A stretch of 5,972 nt of DNA, taken from Acidimicrobiia bacterium. GTDB taxonomy: Bacteria; Actinomycetota; Acidimicrobiia; Spongiisociales; UBA5794. Position 1 is the first letter of the stretch, and each line of letters begins with the position of its first letter. The notes beneath the pieces are model-generated. The model ran no database searches, had not been told where the DNA came from, and worked only from the letters and a program-made list of their open reading frames with translations. The stretch spans positions 1 to 5,972 of the forward strand of contig JAUVPA010000113.1 in NCBI GenBank assembly GCA_030598905.1, given 5' to 3'. Of this stretch, positions 1 to 5,397 are shown piece after piece. The position numbers and the translations under genes were made by a program.

Positions 1-241
1 GAGACTTCGCCAGCGCATCGGAGATGAGGCGGTCGTGATCGGCGTCGATCGGGGTCACCGAGACATGCAACGTAAGACCTCCGGCCAAGGCGATCCGTTG
101 CAGATTCTCGAACGATGGGGAGGCTCCACCACTTTCCCAGCGGGCAATCGCCGACTGAGTCGTAGAAGCACGATCGGCCAACTCGGCTTGAGTCATGCCG
201 GCACGTCGCCTCACTTCACGGACCAAAGATGCGGAACGCAT
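1..241 (-). CDS. XRE-family helix-turn-helix regulator, 3' end outside window
   Basis: This is a small DNA-binding regulator. Eighty codons are visible, from the ATG at 241-239 running off the left edge. Residues about 5-57 form a Cro/C1-type HTH: MTQAELADRA (16-25) is the first helix and turn, TTQSAIARWESG (27-38) holds the recognition helix, and SPSFENLQRIA (41-51) closes the five-helix fold. The tail (LTLHVSVTPIDADHDR, 56-71) is a short strand plus a linker. Such single-HTH proteins are often antitoxins or autorepressors encoded first in a two-gene operon, and the partner would lie outside the window. The start is supported by an extended -10 (TGTTATGAT) whose hexamer ends six bases before the ATG, implying a leaderless mRNA, and by a 13-bp-arm inverted repeat directly upstream. 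The HTH call is secure. An antitoxin role is only a possibility. Confidence 0.88.
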   Translation of the reverse strand, partial: MRSASLVREVRRRAGMTQAELADRASTTQSAIARWESGGASPSFENLQRIALAGGLTLHVSVTPIDADHDRLISDALAKS

Positions 242-247
242 GGAATG

Positions 248-253
248 ATCATA
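248..253 (-). promoter_or_regulatory. Extended -10 box of the XRE gene (leaderless)
   Basis: On the minus strand the sequence reads TG-T-TATGAT, then CATTCC, then the ATG. The hexamer matches TATAAT at five of six positions and carries the upstream TGn extension, which can make up for the absence of a recognisable -35. The six-base gap places the transcription start on the A of the ATG, so no 5' UTR or ribosome binding site is expected. The inverted repeat at 254-286 abuts this box. Confidence 0.7.
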
Positions 254-286
254 ACAGATTAGCTATTGATCTCATAGCGTATCTGT
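254..286. promoter_or_regulatory. Imperfect inverted repeat, probable operator of the XRE regulator
   Basis: The arms are ACAGATTAGCTAT (254-266) and ATAGCGTATCTGT (274-286), separated by 7 bp. They are complementary at 11 of 13 positions (ACAGAT/ATCTGT and GCTAT/ATAGC match; the central two bases do not). Arm centres are 20 bp apart, about two helical turns, which suits a dimeric HTH repressor. The repeat lies in an AT-rich patch within GC-rich DNA and occupies the region just upstream of the XRE -10, so binding would block its promoter. It ends 52 bp before the -10 of the divergent DinB gene, whose control by the same protein is possible but less obvious. Confidence 0.6.
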
Positions 287-338
287 ACTGGAGGTCGACA
301 GGGTGACCACGATCTGAGCACGGCGCAGAGCCCTGATC

Positions 339-344
339 TACTAT
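339..344 (+). promoter_or_regulatory. -10 box of the DinB-like gene (leaderless)
   Basis: TACTAT is followed by six bases (CGGGCC) and then the ATG at 351. It matches TATAAT at five of six positions. The spacing puts +1 on the A of the start codon. No Shine-Dalgarno sequence precedes the ATG and no convincing -35 is seen (only a weak CTGAGC at 314-319 with a 19-bp spacer). Confidence 0.55.
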
Positions 345-350
345 CGGGCC

Positions 351-884
351 ATGGACACAATCGACATCCTGACCGACGCCTTTGGCCGCATCAAGGGAGA
401 CACACATCGTGCCGCCGACGGACGCACCGCGGCCGAACTCGCATATCAGCCCGATCCGGAGGCGAACTCCATCGCCTGGCTGGTTTGGCATCTGACACGA
501 GTCCAGGACCACCACATCGGCCAACTCGCTCATCGTCCCCAGGCCTACGTCGTCGAGGGGTGGGCCGATCGGCTCGGTACGGATCCCGATCCCGAGAACC
601 ACGGCTATGGACACACACCGGAACAGGTCGCCGCGATTCGACCCGACTCACCCGATGTGCTGTTGGCCTATCACGACGTCGTCACGGAGCGAACACTGGA
701 ATACATCGCCACCGTCACACCGGAAGAACTGGACAGGATCTTCGATCACAGTTGGGATCCGCCGGTGTCGGTTGGGGTGAGGATCGTCAGTGTGATCAAC
801 GACTGCATGCAGCATGCCGGCGAAGCCAACTACTTGCGTGGCCTGCTGGAGCGGATGGATCAGGAGGCGGCTTCGGCGACGTAG
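351..884 (+). CDS. DinB/DUF664 family protein (putative metal-dependent, mycothiol S-transferase-like)
   Basis: A 177-residue protein of the DinB-like four-helix-bundle superfamily, which includes mycothiol-dependent maleylpyruvate isomerase, bacillithiol transferases and many uncharacterised proteins. Helix 2 carries AWLVWHLTRVQDHH (42-55) with the expected first metal ligand H47. The last helix carries VSVINDCMQHAGEANYLRGL (146-165), where D151 and H155 occupy the usual H-x3-H positions, so the apparent metal set is H47/D151/H155. I recall this D-x3-H form as common in the DUF664 branch. Length is normal for the family. The ATG at 351 is the only ATG after an in-frame TGA at 315-317. The 3' end overlaps the convergent cyclase gene by 25 bp. 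Likely cytoplasmic. The substrate is unknown, and a role in thiol-dependent detoxification is inferred from family membership only. Confidence 0.85.
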   Translation: MDTIDILTDAFGRIKGDTHRAADGRTAAELAYQPDPEANSIAWLVWHLTRVQDHHIGQLAHRPQAYVVEGWADRLGTDPDPENHGYGHTPEQVAAIRPDSPDVLLAYHDVVTERTLEYIATVTPEELDRIFDHSWDPPVSVGVRIVSVINDCMQHAGEANYLRGLLERMDQEAASAT

Positions 885-3800
885 GCGTCGATCTCGGCCA
901 CTGTCGGTTCAGCGCCCAGTTCGGTGAGGATCGTCTGGGCTCTCTCGAATGAGTCGGCGGCTTCGGCGCCGCGGCCGAGCGTTGCCAGGCAGCGGCCGGC
1001 TCCATATAGGGCTAAGGCCTCCTCGAGAGGATGGCCGAAGCTCTCCCAAGCGCTCGATACCGCCTCGTATTGTCTCAGGGCATCATCGGTCTCGCCGCGC
1101 GCTTCGGCCAGGATCGCGTTCGCGGCGGCCACCATGTTCACATGTCGCTGCCCCGGGGCTTCCGAGCCCGCAAAGAGACGTTCAGCTTCTTCGATCGCGC
1201 CTGCCGCCACGAGAAAACGCACCGCCTCAGGTAAGCCATTTGCCCGATAGAGCGGGGCCCGATCTTCGGTCGCGGCGGCGAACTCCCGCACCAGTTCCAC
1301 AGCCGTGTCGACATCCCCTCGCGTCGCTTCGATCCGCGCCGAGATCATCTGCGCCGGCGTCAGGAGTTGGAGATCACCGATCTCACGCAGGGCCGGTAGG
1401 TACAACGCCTGTTCCTCGAGTGCGGTCGCCATATCTCCGCGCCACACCGATACGAGGGCCTTGTAGCTGCGGGCCCAAGGACCCAGCATCGATCCACCAG
1501 ACGACTCCTCATAGTCGAGCAACCACTCCGACATCGACAGGACGTCGTCCCAACGCCCGAGGTCGAAATAGGTCCACTGTGACTCGGCGCGGGCCCACGC
1601 CGCCGAGGCGCCGCGAGATTCCACCACCTCGATGCAGCGGTCGTAGATCTCCTGGGCAACGGCAGGACCCTCCGCCACCCACAGGTTGTCGGCCAGGTTG
1701 ACATAACTCGAGACGAGCCTCGCGGCCGAGGCTGACGATTCGGCTTGCGCAAGCGACTCCCGCAGATCTTCGATGCCGCCATCGACATCACCCATCGAGC
1801 AACGGGCAATACCGCGAATCGACAAGCCGCGCCCCCGAGCTTCCTCGAAGCCGAACTCGGCGGCCACCGTGACGGCTCGGTCCGCCCATTCGAACTGCTT
1901 CGCAGTGCGCCCCTGCATCATGTAGCCGCCGGCCTTGCCAACATAAGCCTCGGCGAGGTACGCCGAGGGCGGCTCCTGCTCGAGCAACTCGATGGCTTCT
2001 CGGATTTCATCCCCGCCGGCCCTCGAGCCACCCTGGAACCAACGGGTGAGCGAAAGACGACGCAACGCATGTCCCGCCTCGAGGCGATTGCCTTGGGCCT
2101 TGGCCAGATCCGCGGCTTCCTCGAACGTTTCTATGACCCGGGTGTCACCAACATCTTGCATGGCGATGCCTGCCTTGATGAGCACGCCCGGCCGCCCCGG
2201 ATCGTCCAGTGCCATCTGTGCGGAGGCTCTGGTGTAGTACTCGAGAGCCTTGGCGGTGTCGAGCCGAACGGCTCGGTCTCCCGCCATGACCAACGTGCGC
2301 ACGGATTGACGCTGCAGCTCGTCGACATCGCTTTCCCCAGCAGCCTGCGCGATCTCGAGAGCGCTGGAATAGTGAAAGGCCAGGAGCTCGGCGTGATCCT
2401 CAGCCCGCTCCCCCGCCGAGGCCTCGATCCACTCGGCCACACCACGGTGTTTGTTCGACCGCGATCGCCTCGGGATCCTGCCGTAGGCGACATCACGGGT
2501 GAGAGCATGCCAGAACGCATACTCCTGCTCCCCCGCCATGGACGAACTCCGCACGGGACGGATCCACTCCCTCTCCACCAGCCCGCGCAAAGCCGGGCGC
2601 AAGTTGCCGCCGTCGGCCATCTCCGAGAGGACTCCCTCCCAGAACACCTTTCCGACGACGGAGGCGTCCTGAATCGCGCTCGCTTCGTCCTCGGACAACA
2701 CATCGAGCCGTGATCCGATCAAGGCCTGGACGGTTTCGGGCACCGGGATTGATTCGCCGTCAGCGTCGTCGAGGCGGCCGTGACCATGCAACATGCCTCT
2801 GTCCTTGAGCATGCGGACGAACTCCTCGGCGTACAGCGGGTTGCCGCCGGCTCGATCGAGAAGAGCCTGCTGCGTGTCGGCGGGCAGGACCGCCTGGTCG
2901 AGCAACGCGGACAGGAGCTTGGCGATGTGATCATCGGTCAGCGGCGAAAGCGAGAGCGTCGTGGAGTTGCGTTGGCCTCCACCCCACGACGGGTGGCTCT
3001 CATACAGCTCGGGGCGAGTCGTGCAGATGACCATGATCGGTGCGTCGGCTGACCACACCAGCAGGTCTTCGAGGAACTCGACCAGCGCGGCGTCTGCCCA
3101 GTGCAGATCTTCGATCACCATGATCAGCGGCTGGGAAGCCGCCAGGTCTTCGAGGAACCGGCGCCACGCGGTGAAGGCCTCGGCCCGGTCACTGCCCTCA
3201 CTGCCGCCCGCGGCACCCACCAACGGCCCAAGTTGGCCCAGCAGCCAATCCCTGTCGTCCGGCTCCGCGACGAGTGCCTCGAGCGCCGTCGCCAGTTTCC
3301 CCCGGGCCTCGTCTTGATCATCCGACTCCCGGATTCCTGCTTGGCCCTTGACGACCTCACCAAGCGCCCAGAACGTGATGCCCTCTCCGTAGGGCAAACA
3401 CCGCCCCTGGCGCCACCACAGAATCTCGGGACGATCGTCTACCCACTGCCAGAACTCGTTGACGAGACGGGACTTCCCCACACCAGGCGGGGCGGCGATC
3501 GTCACCAACTGGATCGACCGATCATCGAGCACCCGGTGGAAGGTCTCGGTGAGGACTCCCATCTCTTTGTCGCGACCCAAGAAGGGGGTGGGAGCCCGCA
3601 CCGCCGCATCGACGCCAAACCGACCACGTGGTTCGATGGCTCGCCACACACGAAGCGGCTTTGACTTTCCCTTGACCTCGACCGCATCCATTGCTTCGTA
3701 GTCGATCAACAACTCGCTGGCACGATGGGTCGCTTCGCCAACGACGACGCCGCCGGGAGGGGCGACCGATTCGAGCCGCGACGCTGTGTTGACCACATCG

Positions 3801-4333
3801 CCGACGATGCGTTCACCCTGGCCGCCCGTGGTCACCACTGCCTCTCCGGAGTTGATGCCGATACGCACGGAGAGGTCCAGGCCGGGGTTGGCCTCGTTGA
3901 GTTCGGCAACGGAGTCCTGGATGCGCAGCGCCACCCGAACCGCCCGTTCCGGATCGTCCTCGTGGGCAGTCGGAACGCCGAACACGGCCATCACGCCATC
4001 GCCGATCAGCTTCTCGACGGTGCCGTCGTAGCGCTCGATCTCCTCGCGCACCTTCTGGTGATAGGGGACCAACCGCGCTCGGACATCCTCCGGGTCGGCC
4101 TCGTCTGATTCGGCGGTGAAGCCGACAAGGTCGGCGAACAGGATCGTCAGGAATCGGCGCTCTTCCGTGGCCGATGTGACGGTGAGCGCGGTGCCGCACG
4201 ACGAACAGAACGCGACGTCGCCGCCGACCTCCGCACCACAACTCGGACAACGTGCGGACAGCTCCGCACCGCAGTGGGCACAGAAGCGTGCGTCGTCGGC
4301 GTTGGGTTTTCCGCACGCTGCGCAATTCGCCAC
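860..4333 (-). CDS. Double zinc ribbon / class III adenylate cyclase / AAA-type ATPase / TPR-like protein
   Basis: A 1157-residue multidomain signalling protein. Residues 4-46 hold two zinc ribbons with four CxxC knuckles (C4/C7, C18/C21, C29/C32, C43/C46). Residues about 58-235 are a class III nucleotidyl cyclase with the full catalytic set: metal ligands D68 (FADLVGFT) and D112 (GDG), ATP-selecting K108 and D179, and transition-state residues N182 and R186 (NTASR). It should therefore convert ATP to cAMP. Residues about 250-620 are a STAND/AAA_16-like ATPase with Walker A APPGVGKS (281-288) and Walker B IMVIEDLHWAD (404-414). Residues about 680-1150 are helical, TPR-like repeats. The layout resembles soluble adenylyl cyclase and mycobacterial cyclase-ATPase fusions. 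No membrane segment is evident. The GTG start is forced by an in-frame TAG four codons upstream. The activating ligand is unknown. Confidence 0.93.
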   Translation of the reverse strand: MANCAACGKPNADDARFCAHCGAELSARCPSCGAEVGGDVAFCSSCGTALTVTSATEERRFLTILFADLVGFTAESDEADPEDVRARLVPYHQKVREEIERYDGTVEKLIGDGVMAVFGVPTAHEDDPERAVRVALRIQDSVAELNEANPGLDLSVRIGINSGEAVVTTGGQGERIVGDVVNTASRLESVAPPGGVVVGEATHRASELLIDYEAMDAVEVKGKSKPLRVWRAIEPRGRFGVDAAVRAPTPFLGRDKEMGVLTETFHRVLDDRSIQLVTIAAPPGVGKSRLVNEFWQWVDDRPEILWWRQGRCLPYGEGITFWALGEVVKGQAGIRESDDQDEARGKLATALEALVAEPDDRDWLLGQLGPLVGAAGGSEGSDRAEAFTAWRRFLEDLAASQPLIMVIEDLHWADAALVEFLEDLLVWSADAPIMVICTTRPELYESHPSWGGGQRNSTTLSLSPLTDDHIAKLLSALLDQAVLPADTQQALLDRAGGNPLYAEEFVRMLKDRGMLHGHGRLDDADGESIPVPETVQALIGSRLDVLSEDEASAIQDASVVGKVFWEGVLSEMADGGNLRPALRGLVEREWIRPVRSSSMAGEQEYAFWHALTRDVAYGRIPRRSRSNKHRGVAEWIEASAGERAEDHAELLAFHYSSALEIAQAAGESDVDELQRQSVRTLVMAGDRAVRLDTAKALEYYTRASAQMALDDPGRPGVLIKAGIAMQDVGDTRVIETFEEAADLAKAQGNRLEAGHALRRLSLTRWFQGGSRAGGDEIREAIELLEQEPPSAYLAEAYVGKAGGYMMQGRTAKQFEWADRAVTVAAEFGFEEARGRGLSIRGIARCSMGDVDGGIEDLRESLAQAESSASAARLVSSYVNLADNLWVAEGPAVAQEIYDRCIEVVESRGASAAWARAESQWTYFDLGRWDDVLSMSEWLLDYEESSGGSMLGPWARSYKALVSVWRGDMATALEEQALYLPALREIGDLQLLTPAQMISARIEATRGDVDTAVELVREFAAATEDRAPLYRANGLPEAVRFLVAAGAIEEAERLFAGSEAPGQRHVNMVAAANAILAEARGETDDALRQYEAVSSAWESFGHPLEEALALYGAGRCLATLGRGAEAADSFERAQTILTELGAEPTVAEIDAYVAEAAS

Positions 4334-4339
4334 GGGGTG

Positions 4340-4345
4340 ACTCTA
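4340..4345 (-). promoter_or_regulatory. Possible -10 box of the cyclase gene (leaderless)
   Basis: TAGAGT on the minus strand is followed by CACCCC and then the GTG at 4333. It fits the TANNNT core, and its gap to the start codon is six bases, as in the other leaderless genes here. No Shine-Dalgarno sequence is visible for translation from an upstream message. Since the preceding gene ends only 15 bp away, readthrough transcription is also likely. This call rests mainly on spacing. Confidence 0.4.
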
Positions 4346-4348
4346 CGT

Positions 4349-5344
4349 TCAGTTGGCGTGGTCGAAGCGATCGAATCCGAGGTCTGCGATCAGCTCGGCG
4401 TCCTCGATCCTCGATTGGGTGCCTTCGGTGAAACCGGTGGCGTCGGCGACCCGATTCATCATCTCGAAGGTGCCGACGACGCCCGCGGCATCGACCAAGG
4501 CTTCCGCGCCGAGCTCATTGCGGAGGCGTGTGCGAGCAATCGCCAGGCCGCCGGATCCCGTCACGGCGGCATCCGTGAACGCGACCAGCGCGGCACCTCC
4601 CGCCAACCCGCTGTCGACGGTGGAGTCGGCGACGGCATGGAGGTCGACGCTTCGTTCTGTGATGCGGGCGCTCTCACGGAGCAGCCGGGTGTGTGACAAC
4701 ACTCAGTAGAAGCACTCGTTGAGGAACGACGTCCTCGCCGCAACCAGCTCCATCTGGGTGCGATCCAGGCCACGCTTCAGATCGAGCACGGGAAACTCGG
4801 GTCCCGTCACGTAGAGGGCGCTCTGGACATCCTCGATGGCTCCGGTCTGGGCAGGAACAAGGGCGAGAGCCCGCATGATCCAGGCCCGGTCTGGCATCGG
4901 TACCCATGCATCCCGGAGCTGCAAAGGCTTCGGTGGAGCCTCGCCGGATGGTTCGCCCTTTGTTGGGTTGGGGAGCGGCTCGAGGGCGGCTCCGATCCCG
5001 CGATGGAACGAATCTATGCCGACAACGACACTGACCGTTCCGACGAGTTCGACGTATTGCTCATAGCTGAGCGCGGACGCGACCAGCTCTTCGACCCAGG
5101 CCCGCCGGATAGTCGTCGGTGAGGCCGGCACCACCTGCGCCGCTTCCGCGACGACTTCGGGGAGATCCCCTCTCGCCTCAGGTGCCTCGCCGTCGGAGGC
5201 GCGACGGGCTTGGTGCGCGATGGCGATGGTCGCGGCAGCCGTCCACCAGGTTCCGGGCTTCGCCAGCCTCGTCCACTGCTCGATGATCCCCGTCGAAACG
5301 GCGAAAGGGATGGGAAGGTCGGTGGCGTCGAGGCTGCGCGACAT
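4349..5344 (-). CDS. Selenocysteine-containing tandem CMD/AhpD-like oxidoreductase (UGA readthrough)
   Basis: Read through the TGA at 4705-4703 as selenocysteine, this gene encodes 331 residues. The C-terminal AhpD-like domain (about 150-305) contains R195-T-Q-M-E199, then N-E-C211-F-Y-U214-V-L-S-H218. Spacing equals that of M. tuberculosis AhpD (Glu118, Cys130, Cys133, His137), so Sec replaces the second, peroxide-reactive cysteine. Homology continues past the TGA (LGAEALVDAAGVVGTFEMMNR, 278-298) with the same GC-rich codon use. The N-terminal half (about 13-125) is a second, cysteine-less CMD-like domain with AIAHQARRA (41-49) and YEQYVELVG (94-102). Probable role: thiol/selenol-dependent peroxide or disulfide reduction in the cytoplasm; the substrate is unknown. 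ATG 5344 follows an in-frame TAG at 5356-5354 and a leaderless-type -10. The alternatives are a nonsense mutation or sequencing error at a Cys codon. Confidence 0.85.
4667..4686 (-). promoter_or_regulatory. Bacterial SECIS-like hairpin
   Basis: Counting from the base after UGA as 1, GGC (17-19) pairs with GCC (34-36), U20 is bulged, GCUC (21-24) pairs with GAGC read as G30-A31-G32-C33, and the apical loop is CGUGA (25-29). The order of 3-bp stem, single bulged U, short GC-rich stem and loop containing GU matches the E. coli fdhF SECIS, where SelB contacts the bulged U and loop GU. The loop lies about 26 nt past the UGA, within the range known for bacterial SECIS elements. The hairpin is also coding (roughly residues 220-226). 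Pairing was done by hand. Confidence 0.7.
4703..4705 (-). other. In-frame UGA codon read as selenocysteine
   Basis: The minus strand reads TGC TTC TAC TGA GTG TTG TCA CAC (C F Y U V L S H). TGA sits at the fourth position of an AhpD CxxC motif and four residues before the conserved His. It is the only in-frame stop between 5344 and 4352. A TGC-to-TGA point change would give the same picture, but the downstream hairpin favours genuine recoding. Confidence 0.83.
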
Positions 5345-5350
5345 CGAGCC

Positions 5351-5356
5351 ATGCTA
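5351..5356 (-). promoter_or_regulatory. -10 box of the selenoprotein gene (leaderless)
   Basis: TAGCAT on the minus strand is followed by GGCTCG and then the ATG at 5344. The hexamer fits TANNNT and its six-base gap to the start codon is identical to that of the other genes here. No Shine-Dalgarno sequence is present. The TAG of the hexamer is itself an in-frame stop, so translation cannot begin further upstream. Confidence 0.52.
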
Positions 5357-5385
5357 TTCCGGCCGCCACCCGTCCCGTCACCGAC

Positions 5386-5391
5386 CACACT
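5386..5391 (+). promoter_or_regulatory. Weak -10-like box of the alpha/beta hydrolase gene
   Basis: CACACT precedes the ATG at 5398 with the same six-base gap (GGAGCC) seen at the other genes, but it matches TATAAT at only three positions and lacks the first T. The GGAG at 5392-5395 lies only two bases from the ATG, too close for a normal Shine-Dalgarno. Low confidence. Confidence 0.25.
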
Positions 5392-5397
5392 GGAGCC

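Larger units (their letters stand above)
5345..5397. promoter_or_regulatory. 53-bp divergent promoter region
   Basis: This segment separates the selenoprotein gene (minus) from the alpha/beta hydrolase gene (plus). With so little space, the two promoters must overlap, and the -35 region of each lies near or beyond the -10 of the other. A GTGACG (minus strand, 5381-5376) is a possible weak -35 for the selenoprotein gene with a 19-bp spacer. I see no clear inverted repeat. Confidence 0.5.

Noticed and set aside
35..262. Plus-strand small ORF over the XRE gene
   Set aside because: It is antisense to a clear HTH protein, has no domain, and crosses the predicted operator and promoter.
485..952. 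Plus-strand open frame overlapping the DinB gene in another frame
   Set aside because: Its composition is Arg/Gly/Ser-rich and it overlaps the DUF664 coding frame, which carries conserved motifs.
1745..2713. Plus-strand open frame of 322 codons inside the cyclase gene
   Set aside because: It is antisense to well-supported coding sequence, has no recognisable domain, and is the kind of long shadow frame expected opposite a GC-rich gene.
4349..4702. An independent 117-codon gene starting at GTG 4702
   Set aside because: There is no Shine-Dalgarno or -10 before this GTG, it lies directly after the TGA, and its first residues (LSHTRLLR) are the continuation of the AhpD motif begun upstream. It is the second part of the selenoprotein gene.
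4703..5344. Pseudogene broken by a nonsense codon
   Set aside because: Only one stop is present, no frameshift is seen, codon use stays normal on both sides, the stop is TGA (not TAA or TAG) at precisely the redox Cys position, and a SECIS-like hairpin follows. A point error cannot be fully excluded.
5392..5395. GGAG as a Shine-Dalgarno for the hydrolase
   Set aside because: It lies two bases from the ATG, closer than functional spacing normally allows.
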